This document shows, piece by piece, positions 50,476 to 60,365 of a stretch of 64,000 nucleotides of DNA. How positions within the stretch are numbered: position 1 is the first letter of the stretch; the number at the start of each line of letters is the position of its first letter. The stretch lies in NCBI RefSeq assembly GCF_000379465.1, contig NZ_KB905403.1, forward strand, positions 181-64,180, given 5' to 3'. The notes beneath the pieces are model-generated. The model worked only from the letters and a program-made list of their open reading frames with translations. It made no database searches and was not told where the DNA came from. The translations under genes were made by a program, and so were the position numbers. The stretch is from Sciscionella marina DSM 45152 (lineage in GTDB: Bacteria > Actinomycetota > Actinomycetes > Mycobacteriales > Pseudonocardiaceae).

Positions 50476-52005
50476 TTGCGCTACCAGGGAATAGCGGCGG
50501 CCGCCCTGGTCACCGCCGGGGTGCTCGGTTTCGTCTCGCCCGCGGATGCGGGGCAGCGAGCGGAATGGCGGAGCTGCCCGAGCCAGGCACATCCGGACCT
50601 GCAGTGCACCCGGGTCTCGGTACCGGTGGACTGGTCGAAACCGGACGGGGACAAGATTTCCCTTGCGGTGAACCGGATTCCGGCAGGTGGCCAGCGGAGC
50701 GGGGCGCTGCTGACGAACCCGGGAGGGCCCGGTGGTTCCGGGACCGCCTCGGTGGCCATGGGCATGTTCGACCAGCCCGAGTTCGCCGAGCTGCATCGCC
50801 GCTTCGACATTCTCGGCCTCGATCCGCGCGGTGTCGGTTCGAGTAAACCGGTGCCCGGTTGTTCGGCGGGATTCGGCGCGGCAGACCGGTTTCCGGTGAC
50901 CGCGGCCGGATTCGACCGGCTGCGTGCCGTCAACCGCAGCGGTGCGGAATCCTGCGATCAGCGGCTGCTCGCGCAGATGGACACGACGAGCGTGGCGCGG
51001 GATATGGACGCGGTCCGCGCCGCACTGGGCGCGTCGCGGATCAACTATCTCGGCATCTCCTACGGTTCCGAGCTCGGCGCGAAGTACGCGGAGCTTTTCC
51101 CCGGCCGGGTGCGCACGATGGTGCTCGACGGGATCGTCGACCACGGCCGCTCGCTGCGTTCCGATGTACTCCTCGGCGCGCGGGCGCACGAACAGTCCTT
51201 CGACCGGTTCGCGCGCTGGTGCGCGGACAATTGCCGGACCAGGAATGTGCCCGTGGCCCTGCGAACGCTGACCGAACGGGCCGCGGCCGGGCAATTGCAC
51301 GCGGGCAACCGCACGGTCGGCGAAGCGGCGGTACGCGAAGGGGTGTACAGCGGGCTCACCGTGCGCGCGGGCTGGCCGGCACTCGACAAGGCGCTCACCG
51401 CGGCCGGTTCCGGGGACGCCAGCGCGCTCGTCGGCGCCAACGGTTCCGCGGATCCCGCGTACGCCCAGCCGTATCGGGCCGTCGGCTGTCAGGACTTCGG
51501 TACGTTCCTGCGCGGTCCGGGAGATGTGCGGGCGATGCGCGCGGCCTTGCGTTCGATCGCGCCGAACACTTGGCGCTACAGCGAATGGTGGGACTGGGCG
51601 AGCGGCTGCGTCGGCTGGCCAGCCCCGATCAGCAATCCGCCGAGCCCCGCGCGCATCCACACCAGCGCGCCGATCCTGCTCGCCAACGGTTTGCATGATC
51701 CGGCCACCCCCTACGCCTTCGCTATGGGAGTGCGGGCTCGTATCGACAACAGCGCACTTCTCACCTATCACGGCGATGGCCACAGCCTCCTGCTCAATTC
51801 CGCGTGCGGCCGCGCCAAGGAGGCAAGGTATCTGGTCACCGGAACGCCGTCGGCGCGCGCGGACCAGTGCCCGCCTCATCGTGAACCGGTTGGCGCGCAA
51901 CGGGAAAAGTCGGTCCGGTCGGAACAGCCCGCGGCGCAGGTCTTCGCGGGTCGCGGAGGAATTCAGCAGCGCGGATACAAGGGCGGGCGCAGGAGTGCCG
52001 GATGA
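50476..52005 (+). CDS. Secreted alpha/beta-hydrolase, tripeptidyl aminopeptidase-like
   Basis: This 509-aa protein begins at TTG 50476 with a Sec signal peptide (cleavage near residue 25, after ADA). It continues with GALLTNPGGPGGSG, the nucleophile elbow GISYGSELG (near residue 195) and a C-terminal TAP-like domain containing GDGHSLLL with the catalytic His. It fits SlpD/SlpE-type mycelium-associated proteases. The last 50 residues are basic, low-complexity and probably not part of the fold. Confidence 0.85.
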   Translation: MRYQGIAAAALVTAGVLGFVSPADAGQRAEWRSCPSQAHPDLQCTRVSVPVDWSKPDGDKISLAVNRIPAGGQRSGALLTNPGGPGGSGTASVAMGMFDQPEFAELHRRFDILGLDPRGVGSSKPVPGCSAGFGAADRFPVTAAGFDRLRAVNRSGAESCDQRLLAQMDTTSVARDMDAVRAALGASRINYLGISYGSELGAKYAELFPGRVRTMVLDGIVDHGRSLRSDVLLGARAHEQSFDRFARWCADNCRTRNVPVALRTLTERAAAGQLHAGNRTVGEAAVREGVYSGLTVRAGWPALDKALTAAGSGDASALVGANGSADPAYAQPYRAVGCQDFGTFLRGPGDVRAMRAALRSIAPNTWRYSEWWDWASGCVGWPAPISNPPSPARIHTSAPILLANGLHDPATPYAFAMGVRARIDNSALLTYHGDGHSLLLNSACGRAKEARYLVTGTPSARADQCPPHREPVGAQREKSVRSEQPAAQVFAGRGGIQQRGYKGGRRSAG

Positions 52006-52319
52006 TCGGTGGATCCGGGCGGTCCGTGGAATGCGTGGCTCCCATTCTGCCCCGGATGGAATGCGACCGTCCGGTGCGGCAGTAGGTGAAAAAGATCGCC
52101 AAGGAACACATGGCGTCGCGGGAAAGGTGCCTCCGGCTCCGTGCCATCGCGAAACTCCGCGCGGCGAAATTGCGGTTCTTCGTATTCGATTTCGCCGAGG
52201 AATCGCACTGATTGTCGACCTGTCGATGCGGCAGGACCCGGGATCCGGGTGCTCCATCTCGTCTCGTATAGTGGGAGTTCTGTTGCAAAATATGGGATAC
52301 GTGCATACTGTGCCGAAGC

Positions 52320-53135
52320 ATGACGAGTGCTGAACAGGCATACGGGCAGGGCCATGCGGAGAGCGTGGTCCGCTCTCAACAATGGCGGACGGTGGAGAAC
52401 TCGGCGGGCTATCTCGCGCCGGAACTGCGGCCCGGACTGAGCGTGCTCGATATCGGTTGTGGGCCCGGCACGATCACGGTGGATCTCGCGGAGCGGGTCG
52501 CTCCGGGCCGGGTGCTCGGGGTGGACCCTTCGGCCGCGGTGCTCGAGGAGGCGCGCGCGAACGCCGAGCAGGCGGGCCGGGGCAATGTGACCTTCGAGCA
52601 GGGCGATGTCTATGCCCTGGATATCCCGGACGACTCCGTCGACGTGGTGCACGCGCACCAGGTGCTGCTGCACCTGACGGATCCGGTCGCCGCGCTGCGC
52701 GAGATGCTGCGGATCGCGCGGCCGGGCGGGCTCGTCGCCGTCCGGGACACCGACTACGCGGGCGCGTTCTGGTGGCCCGCCGATGAGCGGCTGACTCGCT
52801 GGCAGCAGGTGTACCGATCGGTCGCCCAGGCGAATGGTGCCGAACCGGACGGCGGTCGGCATCTGCTGGCCTGGGCGAACGCCGCCGGGGCGAGTGAGGT
52901 ACTGCCGAGCGCCTCGATCTGGTGTCATTCCACCCCGGCCGAACGCGCGTGGTGGGGCGGGATGTGGGCACAGCGCATCGTCGACTCGCGGATCGCCGAA
53001 CAGGCCGTGGAAGGTGGGCACGCCACCCCGGCCGAGCTCGAGGAGATCTCCGCGGGCTGGCGGGAATGGGCCGCGCATCCGGACGGCTGGTTCGCCATTC
53101 CGCACGGCGAGATCCTGTGCCGGGTCGATGACTGA
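52320..53135 (+). CDS. SAM-dependent methyltransferase (UbiE-like)
   Basis: This 271-aa class I methyltransferase has motif I VLDIGCGPGTIT near residue 42, a later LGVDPS and the DVVHAHQVLLHL block. A C-terminal helical region follows. The acceptor is unknown. The 314 bp upstream contain AT-rich promoter-like sequence near 52280-52310 but no clear gene. Confidence 0.85.
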   Translation: MTSAEQAYGQGHAESVVRSQQWRTVENSAGYLAPELRPGLSVLDIGCGPGTITVDLAERVAPGRVLGVDPSAAVLEEARANAEQAGRGNVTFEQGDVYALDIPDDSVDVVHAHQVLLHLTDPVAALREMLRIARPGGLVAVRDTDYAGAFWWPADERLTRWQQVYRSVAQANGAEPDGGRHLLAWANAAGASEVLPSASIWCHSTPAERAWWGGMWAQRIVDSRIAEQAVEGGHATPAELEEISAGWREWAAHPDGWFAIPHGEILCRVDD

Positions 53136-53439
53136 GGCCGGATACCAAGATGTGATCAGTTCGACGGGCGCCGCGTGCCGGGATACGGCGCCCCGTCCGC
53201 TGGCGGCGCCCGGAACCGGTATCCGCCCAGGGTGGCGGCCCGATGCGGCGGCGGTGCCCACGGTGACCGGGTGCCACGGTCGACTACGAAGCGCAGGTAA
53301 CCGGTGACGACGGGCATATCGGACACGCCGTCGCTTGCGCTTCCCCCTTGCCGCGGGGCTTGCCATTCCGCGTGATTCTCCGATTCCCTTGTCCGGCCGA
53401 TACGGCAGCACGCCGTAGCAGAGCCGGAAGGAGCCCGCC

Positions 53440-55602
53440 TTGGCGGACAGGGAGCTCGATGTCTTCGCGCAGTCGCCGCCGGACTGGGCCGTGCTTCCCG
53501 CGGCCGAGGTGATCAAGGGCGTCGTCGAGCCGGAGACCGGGATGCGCACCTGGCGCCGCCGCCCGAACAATCCACCGGTCGTCCGGGTCGCCGACCGGTA
53601 TCTGACCGGGGTGCTCGACCTGCGCGCTATCGAGTTCCCCTATGTGCTCGAATTCGTCCGCTGCCGGTTCGAGAACGCACCCGACCTGCGCCAGTCGAAG
53701 CTGGCCGGCGCGGAGTTCCACGGTTGCCACCTGCCGGGCCTGGAAGCGCGGAATCTGCGCTGCGACAACGACATCGTGATCCTCGAGACCACTGTGGACG
53801 GCGCCCCGATCAATCTGACCGATGCCGCCATCGAGGGTTCGCTCACCCTGGAACACAGCACGCTGAACAACCCGGGAGGGCGCGCGCTCTACGGAAACCG
53901 GCTCACGATCTCCGGCGCGCTGCTCGCCTCGGGACTGACCGCGCGTGGCGAACTGCGCCTGCCGAGCCTGCGGGTCGGCGGCAATCTCACCCTGCGCGGC
54001 GCCGACCTGGTCAATCCGAACGGGCTCACGATCACGCTCAACGCCGCGAACGTGGACGGCAACCTGATCTGCGGCCAGATTTTTGATGCCCCGGAACCGA
54101 AACCGTTCACCTCGACCGGCCTGATGTTCTTCAGCAACGCGCAGGTGTCCGGCGCGTTCGTGCTGCGTGGTGCCATGCTGCGGCCGAAGACCGAGGACGC
54201 CGATCCACCGCCGAACGACGACCCCTACTACGACATCCGGGCCACCGTGGTCGCCGACCGCGTCCAGGTGCGCGGCAACGTGCTCTTCGATCTCGGCCTG
54301 CACAGCACCGGAACCATCCGGATGGTCAACGGGCGGATCGGTGGCTCGCTGCGCCTCGCCGGTGCCGAGTTCGACATGTCCGAGGGGCCCGGGACCCGGC
54401 TGCGGGCGCTCAACATCGACGGCGCGAGCATCGACGGCGATCTCAACGCGCGGCAGCTGACGGCGCACGGGCAGCTGCGCATGGTCGGGGTGACCGTGCA
54501 CGGGCACGCCAACTTCGACCTGGCCAATGTGGACAATCCGGGCGACGATGTGCTGGAGGCCCGGCATCTCGTGGTCCGTGGCAACCTGGAATGCCAGGCG
54601 CTGCGGGTACGCGGAACCGTGTCCCTGCAGGGCGCGGACATCGCCGTGAAGTTCGATCTGCGCGGCGCGCACATCAGCGAGCCCGGCCACCACTCCCGGG
54701 ACGGGCGCCCCAAACCCCTGCTCGACATGCGGGCCGCGCGCGTCGGCAGAGACCTGATTCTCGGTTCCTCCCTTGACCCGTGCGTGATCGAGGGCGGACT
54801 GCGCATCGACCGGTGCACCGTCGGCGGCACCGCGAACCTGGCCGGGGTCACCGTGGGCGCCGAATGCACCGAGGACCGGATAGCGCTCGACGCGACCGCG
54901 TTCACCGCACAGCAGCTGCTGCTCACCCTCGGCGCCCCGGCGCGCGGAGCAGTCCGGTTACGGCACGCCAGGTGCACCTCGCTCGAGGACAACGAGCACC
55001 TGTTCGACGCGCACGGCGGGGTGGACCTCGAGGACTTCCGCTTCGAGGCGTTCACCGATCCCGTGCACGTCGTCGACGACGAAGCGATCGAGCAGAGACT
55101 GGAATGGCTCGCCCGGTCCGGCGAGTACCGGCCAGGGCCGTACGACCAGCTGGCCAGCGTGCTTCGCGCCTCCGGTAACGATGAGCACGCCGCCACCGTC
55201 CTGTTCACCAAACAGCGGCGCCGATACGTGGCACTGGCCAGTGGTTATCAGCGGCTCAACTTCCTGCCGCTGATCTGGAGCTGGTTGCAGCGGGTCCTGC
55301 TCGGCTACGGCTACCGGCCGATGCGCGCGCTCGCCTGGCTCATCGGCCTGTTCGCCGCAGGGTGCCTGTGGTTCTCCCTCGCCGGGCCGCTGCACGAGGT
55401 CAACTCCGACGACCACCTCTCCTGGAACCCCGTCCTCTACACCCTGGACCTGCTCGTGCCCATCGTGGACTTCGGCAACAAGGGACGGTGGTACGTCGAC
55501 GGCCCCTCCCAGGCATTCGCCGAGATCCTCACCGCGAGCGGGTGGATCCTCGCCACCACGGTCGCCGCCGCGCTCACCCGGATGCTCCGCCGCTCCAACT
55601 GA
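53440..55602 (+). CDS. Large beta-helix protein with C-terminal membrane anchor
   Basis: This 720-aa protein consists of a long right-handed beta-helix-like stretch (about residues 50-530). It has loosely repeated units of about 20 residues with motifs like VRGNL, GSLRLAGAEFDM and VDGNLICG. A C-terminal region (about 575-720) has two membrane helices (LAWLIGLFAAGCLWFSL and ILATTVAAAL). Similar actinobacterial proteins are often misnamed membrane-associated oxidoreductase, but no cofactor motif is seen. TTG 53440 is the start; the 304 bp upstream hold no gene. Function unknown. Confidence 0.8.
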   Translation: MADRELDVFAQSPPDWAVLPAAEVIKGVVEPETGMRTWRRRPNNPPVVRVADRYLTGVLDLRAIEFPYVLEFVRCRFENAPDLRQSKLAGAEFHGCHLPGLEARNLRCDNDIVILETTVDGAPINLTDAAIEGSLTLEHSTLNNPGGRALYGNRLTISGALLASGLTARGELRLPSLRVGGNLTLRGADLVNPNGLTITLNAANVDGNLICGQIFDAPEPKPFTSTGLMFFSNAQVSGAFVLRGAMLRPKTEDADPPPNDDPYYDIRATVVADRVQVRGNVLFDLGLHSTGTIRMVNGRIGGSLRLAGAEFDMSEGPGTRLRALNIDGASIDGDLNARQLTAHGQLRMVGVTVHGHANFDLANVDNPGDDVLEARHLVVRGNLECQALRVRGTVSLQGADIAVKFDLRGAHISEPGHHSRDGRPKPLLDMRAARVGRDLILGSSLDPCVIEGGLRIDRCTVGGTANLAGVTVGAECTEDRIALDATAFTAQQLLLTLGAPARGAVRLRHARCTSLEDNEHLFDAHGGVDLEDFRFEAFTDPVHVVDDEAIEQRLEWLARSGEYRPGPYDQLASVLRASGNDEHAATVLFTKQRRRYVALASGYQRLNFLPLIWSWLQRVLLGYGYRPMRALAWLIGLFAAGCLWFSLAGPLHEVNSDDHLSWNPVLYTLDLLVPIVDFGNKGRWYVDGPSQAFAEILTASGWILATTVAAALTRMLRRSN

Positions 55603-55645
55603 CCGGCATATGGTTTCCGGCCCGTCCGGCAGGCAGGATGGAGGC

Positions 55646-56146
55646 GTGATCGGTGACCGATGGGGTGTGCGCGACGGCGAGGTCGCGCGTTCCTACCCGT
55701 GCGATGACTTCGTCACCGCTTCCGCCGTGCAAGCATGGCGAGGTGTGACCGTGGAGGCGCCTGCCGAACTGGTGTGGCCGTGGGTGGCGCAGATCAGGCT
55801 GGCGCCGTACTCGTATGACTGGTTCGACAACTTCGGCCGCCGCTCACCGCGCGAGCTGGTGGGCCTTCCGGAGCCCAGGGTCGGGGAACGGTTCACGGCC
55901 GCGGGCGGCCGGAAACTGGGCCGGATCGTTTCGGTGGAGCCGGGGAGACAGCTGACCGGCACCATCATCGGCGCCTTCATGTCCTATGTGGTCGTGCCGC
56001 AGGAGCACGGCACGACCCGTCTGTTGCTCAAGGTCGTCATTCAGACCAACCGCTTACTGGGGATCGGGCTCTCTGTTGGTGATCTGGTCATGGCCCGACG
56101 GCAGCTGCTGAACTTCAAACGACTCGCCGAGCAGCATCAGCAGTGA
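55646..56146 (+). CDS. SRPBCC (START-like) domain protein
   Basis: This 166-aa protein resembles the SRPBCC polyketide-cyclase/dehydrase superfamily: AWRGVTVEAPAELVWPWVAQIR at the first strand, then RSPRELVGLPEPRVG and a long C-terminal helix. Such proteins bind hydrophobic ligands. GTG 55646 with GGATGGAGG upstream is the start. It is 43 bp after the beta-helix gene and may be cotranscribed. Confidence 0.8.
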   Translation: MIGDRWGVRDGEVARSYPCDDFVTASAVQAWRGVTVEAPAELVWPWVAQIRLAPYSYDWFDNFGRRSPRELVGLPEPRVGERFTAAGGRKLGRIVSVEPGRQLTGTIIGAFMSYVVVPQEHGTTRLLLKVVIQTNRLLGIGLSVGDLVMARRQLLNFKRLAEQHQQ

Positions 56147-56177
56147 GCCGACCGCGCGGCCGCTCGTCCTGAACCGG

Positions 56178-57605
56178 TCAGGCGGCCGAGCGGGCGTGCG
56201 CGTCGAGCAGTACGGCGATCGCTTTGGTGACCTTCGTGGCGAACGGGACGTTCAGCGATTCGTCGGCCACGTGCATGTTGGAGTCCGGGCCGAGCGCGCC
56301 GGTCACCAGGAACTGCGCGGCCGGGTAGCGCTCCGCGAGCAGGCCCATGAACGGGATGGACCCGCCCATGCCGAGCGCGCGCCACGGGTCGTCGAAGATG
56401 TCCGTGGAGACCTCATCGAGTCCGGTGGACAGCCATCCGGCGAGGGTCGGGGCGTTCCAGCCGTCCGCGGCCTCCACCCCGGACAGTTCGACGTGCGCGC
56501 CGTAGGGCACGTCGGTGGTGAGCAGTTTGCGCACATCGGCGAGTGCCGCGGTGGAATCGGCGGTCGGCGGGAGCCGGAAGGACAGGCACAGCGTGGTCGA
56601 GGCGCGCAGCACGTTGCCCGCGTCCGCGGGTGCGGGCATGCCGTCGGCGCCGATGATCGACAGTGTCGGCCGCCAGGTGGTGTTGAGCGCGAGCTCGAGG
56701 TCGTCCTCGGTGACCGGGGAGACCCCGGGAGCCAGCGCGACACCGGCCTTTGCGTACCCCGGAATGTCCGCGACCATGTCCTGTACCTCGGCGAGCCGGT
56801 CGGCGGGAACCTGCACGTTCATCGCGTCGACGAGGCATTTCCCGGTCGCGGAGTTCTCCAGCCGGTCCAGCAGCACGCGCAGCACGCGCATGGAACTCGC
56901 GACCGCGCCGCTGGCCACCCCGGAGTGCTGTGCGGCGTCGAGCACCTTCGCGGTGACGTGCACCTGCAGCAGCCCGCGCAGCGAGGTGACCAGCCAGAGC
57001 CGCCGGTAGTCCGCACCGCCCGCGTCGAGGCAGATCACGAAGGCCACGGTGCCGAGCCGTTCGCTGAGGTGCTCCAGGTAGGCGGGCAGATCCGGGCTCC
57101 CGGACTCCTCACCGGTCTCCAGCAGCAGAACGCAGCGACCGTGTTCGCCGCCGTTACGCTGGATGGCCTCGATCGCAGCGGTGGCCGCGAAGCCGGAGTA
57201 CCCGTCGTCCACGGCACCGCGGCCGAACAGCTGATCGCCCTTGCGTACCGGTTCCCAGGCGGAAAGCCCTTCGGACCAGCCGTCGAACGGAGGCTGCTTG
57301 TCCAGGTGGCCGTAGAGCAGCACGGTGCCCGCCTCCGCGGCCGCGGAACTCGACGCGGGAACATCCACGAGCAGCAGCGGTCCCCTGCCCGGCAGCGTCA
57401 CGACCTCCACCTGGGCCTCGCGCAGCCCGCGCGCCTCGATCCAGGCCCGCATGTGCTCGACCGCGCGCCCGAGATGTCCGCTCTCCTCCCACTGGGCGTC
57501 GAAGGCGGACGATACGGCGGGAATCCTGACCAGTTCGGTCAGCCCGTCCATGACGGCGGTGTCCCACAGCTCGGAGACGGTCTTGCTCAGCTCGGCGCGA
57601 TCCAT
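56178..57605 (-). CDS. M20-family metallopeptidase (dipeptidase)
   Basis: This 475-aa M20/M25/M40 peptidase has metal-site blocks YGHLDKQPPFDGW (first His), GRGAVDDGYSG (bridging Asp), LETGEESGS (catalytic Glu and ligand) and CLDAGG. A central dimerisation domain is at about residues 200-355. It cleaves small peptides or acyl-amino acids in the cytoplasm. ATG 57605 is the start. It is followed upstream by palindrome copy 12. Confidence 0.9.
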   Translation of the reverse strand: MDRAELSKTVSELWDTAVMDGLTELVRIPAVSSAFDAQWEESGHLGRAVEHMRAWIEARGLREAQVEVVTLPGRGPLLLVDVPASSSAAAEAGTVLLYGHLDKQPPFDGWSEGLSAWEPVRKGDQLFGRGAVDDGYSGFAATAAIEAIQRNGGEHGRCVLLLETGEESGSPDLPAYLEHLSERLGTVAFVICLDAGGADYRRLWLVTSLRGLLQVHVTAKVLDAAQHSGVASGAVASSMRVLRVLLDRLENSATGKCLVDAMNVQVPADRLAEVQDMVADIPGYAKAGVALAPGVSPVTEDDLELALNTTWRPTLSIIGADGMPAPADAGNVLRASTTLCLSFRLPPTADSTAALADVRKLLTTDVPYGAHVELSGVEAADGWNAPTLAGWLSTGLDEVSTDIFDDPWRALGMGGSIPFMGLLAERYPAAQFLVTGALGPDSNMHVADESLNVPFATKVTKAIAVLLDAHARSAA

Positions 57606-57639
57606 GCACCCGATCTTGCCACTCGGCAGGCGAGCCGGT

Positions 57640-57681
57640 TGTGCGTGGTTGTGTTGGTTCTAACCAACACAACCACGCACA
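57640..57681. repeat. 42-bp intergenic palindrome, copy 12 (perfect, CT centre)
   Basis: Perfect arms TGTGCGTGGTTGTGTTGGTT and complement. It lies between two minus-strand genes; the leader TGACCTGGGCAAACA runs from the stop of the GH43-like gene. Confidence 0.95.
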
Positions 57682-57699
57682 ACCTCATGTTTGCCCAGG

Positions 57700-58716
57700 T
57701 CAGCCGATCGATGGGTGGCCGTTGAGCAGGTTCCAGTTCAGCGGGCGGACGAACATCTGCCGTCCCTTGCCGGTGTCGGCGTGGAACACGATGCGGTCCC
57801 CGAGCACGGTGGAGACGATGTCCTGGCCACCGGGATCGGGCAGGCGCATGCCGTAGGTGTTGCCGTCGAGCAGGGTTCCCGGTGCCTTGGTGTACGGGCC
57901 GTACGGGGATTTCGCGGTGGCGTAGTTGACGAAGTAGTGCCCGCTGTTGAACGGGGCCGCCGAGTAGAACAGGTAGTAGGTGAACCCGTGCTTGATCAGG
58001 GTCGGTGCCTCGATGACACCGCGTTCCTCGGGGCGGTCGGCGGCCAGGGCGGCGCGCGGTGTCCCGGTGACGCGCAATCCGTCCGCGGAGACCTCGGCGA
58101 CGTAGATGCGCGCGTTCGTCCCGCCGGGCCCGGTCGAGGCTTTGTAGGCCAGGTAGTGCTTGCCGAGGAATTCGTCGAAGGTGGCCGGATCGATCTCCTC
58201 GAAGGCGCTCCTGGTGCACACGATGGGTTTCTGCACGGGTTTGAAGGGCCCGAGCGGGGTCCAGGAGGTGGCCGCGCCGATGCACTGGTGGTTGTCCGCC
58301 TTGTTGTTCGCGGCGAAGTACATGATGAAGGTGCCGTCCGCGCGCCGGGAGACATCGGGCGCCCACACGTTGTAGCTGCCGGTTCCCTGGTACCGGCCCA
58401 CCCAGCCGGGCAGATTCGGCAGCGCGTCGCCCCGATCGGTCCACTGTCCGTCCATGGTGATCGAGGCCTGCCGCACCGGGACGTTGCGCACCCCGTCGGA
58501 GTAGCCGACGTTCGTGGAGTAGGCGTAGTAGGAGATGCCGTAGGAGAGCACATCGGGATCGGGGAACGCCGCGCCGATGGCGGGTTTCGGTGCGGTCGCG
58601 GCACTCGCGGTGACCGGAAGTACGAGCCCCGCGACGGCGAAGCAGGCGGCGAGGGCGATCTTGCGGGCGGACGATCTCGGTGGCACGGGAGCTCCCGGTT
58701 CGGCTCGGTGATTCAC
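57700..58716 (-). CDS. Secreted GH43-like glycosidase
   Basis: This 338-aa secreted protein has a signal peptide (cleavage near residue 41, after ASA) and a five-bladed propeller-like fold. The GH43 catalytic acids are placed in PDPDV (base), WAPDV (pKa modulator) and IEAPTL (acid). GH43 enzymes act on arabinose- or xylose-containing chains; the substrate here is unknown. It starts at GTG 58716. Confidence 0.8.
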   Translation of the reverse strand: MNHRAEPGAPVPPRSSARKIALAACFAVAGLVLPVTASAATAPKPAIGAAFPDPDVLSYGISYYAYSTNVGYSDGVRNVPVRQASITMDGQWTDRGDALPNLPGWVGRYQGTGSYNVWAPDVSRRADGTFIMYFAANNKADNHQCIGAATSWTPLGPFKPVQKPIVCTRSAFEEIDPATFDEFLGKHYLAYKASTGPGGTNARIYVAEVSADGLRVTGTPRAALAADRPEERGVIEAPTLIKHGFTYYLFYSAAPFNSGHYFVNYATAKSPYGPYTKAPGTLLDGNTYGMRLPDPGGQDIVSTVLGDRIVFHADTGKGRQMFVRPLNWNLLNGHPSIG

Positions 58717-58922
58717 TGATTACTCGGTGATATCGCGGCGGTCGTTAACCGGAAAACCCCGGAATCCGTGTTCTGGGCGCGGTTTATCCCCGCTACGGGC
58801 GAGCCGGGGGACTCTCGGGCGATCGGTCCCACTGTGTATGGCGTCACACGGTCACGGATTTGCGATCCACGCCTCCATTCGAGTGACCGACGGGTCGCCA
58901 TCACCAGCGGGAAACGGGCAAC

Positions 58923-58953
58923 GCTTGGACTGTCAAGTATTGAATGTCCAAGC
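58923..58953. promoter_or_regulatory. Inverted repeat upstream of bkdABC (candidate operator)
   Basis: GCTTGGAC (58923-58930) and GTCCAAGC (58946-58953) are perfectly complementary and 15 bp apart, in an AT-richer stretch. The 452-bp region 58717-59168 between GH43 and bkdA holds no gene. It is the only evident regulatory signal ahead of the bkd operon. Confidence 0.45.
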
Positions 58954-59168
58954 ATTCGTGCAGCTCAGGCGACTTCTCGTGGTTGGAAAGAGACCGGCCG
59001 GCGTGCACACTGTGAGTGAAGTCATGTCAGGATGGAAGGCGACACCGCAGAACGCCGAGCCACCCCACGGCGTGGGCCACCGACCGTGGTCGCGCAGGGA
59101 CGACTCGGTGCGGCAGGGCGGTCGCCACAAGTGACCGTCAAGCCTTGGCAGCAAAGGAGAACCACGCC

Positions 59169-60365
59169 ATGCCACCACCCGAACCAACGCCAATGGTGCC
59201 GGGTTCGCGGACGGCAGCCCCGAGTCCTCACCAGGTCATTGAGGGACTGAAGGCCACGGATGATCCCCGTGCGCTCGAACTGCTCACTCCGGAAGGTGAA
59301 CGGGTCGCCCATCCCGAATTCGACCCCTATCTCAGCGATATCGGGCCCGAGGAACTCAAGGGCTTCTACCGGGACATGGTGCTCGTGCGCCGTTATGACC
59401 GGGAGGGCAACGCACTGCAGCGGCAGGGGCAGCTGGGGATCTGGGTCCCGCTGCTCGGTCAGGAGGCCGCGCAGATCGGGGCGGGCCGCGCGCTGACGCC
59501 GAAGGACATGGCGTTCCCCTCGTACCGGGAACACGGTGTGGCCTGGTGCCGCGGCGTGGACCTGAAGGACCTGCTCGGCATCTTCCGGTGCAGTGACCAC
59601 AGTTCCTGGGACTACCAGGAGAAGCGGTTCACCCCGTACACGATCGTCATCGGCAACCAGGTGCTCAACGCGGCCGGGTACGCCATGGGGCAGCGCTTCG
59701 ACGGCAAGGTCGGCAACACCGACGAGGCCGAGAACGAGGCCACCATGGTGTTCTTCGGGGACGGCGCCACCAGCCAGGGCGATGTGCACGAGGGCTTCGT
59801 GTGGGCCTCGGTCTACGACGCTCCGCTGGTGTTCTTCTGCCAGAACAACCAGTGGGCGATCTCCGAGCCGACCGAGCGCCAGTCGCGGCTTCCGCTCTAC
59901 AACCGGGCGCGCGGCTACGGCTTCCCCGGGGTCCGGGTGGACGGCAATGACGTGCTCGCCTGCCTCGCGGTCAGTCGCTGGGCGCTCGAACAGTGCCGCG
60001 CGGGCAACGGGCCGGTGCTCATCGAGGCGTTCACCTACCGCATGGACGCGCACACCACCACCGACGACCCGACCAGGTACCGGCTCTCCGATGAGCTCGA
60101 GACCTGGAAACTGAAGGACCCGATCGAGCGGGTGCGCGTGCATCTGGCGCGCAATGGCTTGGCGGACAACGAGTTCTTCGATTCGGTGCAGGCCGAGTCG
60201 GACGCGCTCGCCGAACAGATCCGCGAGCACTGCTTCGCGATGCCGCAGCCGGGCCCGGAACGGGTGTTCGCGAACGTGTACCACGATCCGCACCCGGTGC
60301 TCGACGCCCAGCGCGACGAGTACCTCGACTACCTCGCCGGGTTCGAAGAGGAAGGGGTGCACTGA
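59169..60365 (+). CDS. bkdA: Branched-chain 2-oxoacid dehydrogenase E1 alpha
   Basis: This 398-aa E1 alpha has the thiamine diphosphate motif GDGATSQGDVHEGFVWASVYD ending NNQWAI (near residues 197-235) and the RFTPYTIVIGNQVLNAAGYAMG block. With BkdB it decarboxylates branched-chain 2-oxoacids from Val, Leu and Ile. ATG 59169 follows AAAGGAG. Size and neighbours match mycobacterial BkdA (Rv2497c). Its stop overlaps the bkdB start (TGATG). Confidence 0.9.
   Translation: MPPPEPTPMVPGSRTAAPSPHQVIEGLKATDDPRALELLTPEGERVAHPEFDPYLSDIGPEELKGFYRDMVLVRRYDREGNALQRQGQLGIWVPLLGQEAAQIGAGRALTPKDMAFPSYREHGVAWCRGVDLKDLLGIFRCSDHSSWDYQEKRFTPYTIVIGNQVLNAAGYAMGQRFDGKVGNTDEAENEATMVFFGDGATSQGDVHEGFVWASVYDAPLVFFCQNNQWAISEPTERQSRLPLYNRARGYGFPGVRVDGNDVLACLAVSRWALEQCRAGNGPVLIEAFTYRMDAHTTTDDPTRYRLSDELETWKLKDPIERVRVHLARNGLADNEFFDSVQAESDALAEQIREHCFAMPQPGPERVFANVYHDPHPVLDAQRDEYLDYLAGFEEEGVH

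Noticed and set aside
59062-59110. A riboswitch or attenuator ahead of bkdA
   Set aside because: Short CCACGG/CCGTGG pairing exists, but no known aptamer core or leader peptide could be recognised.
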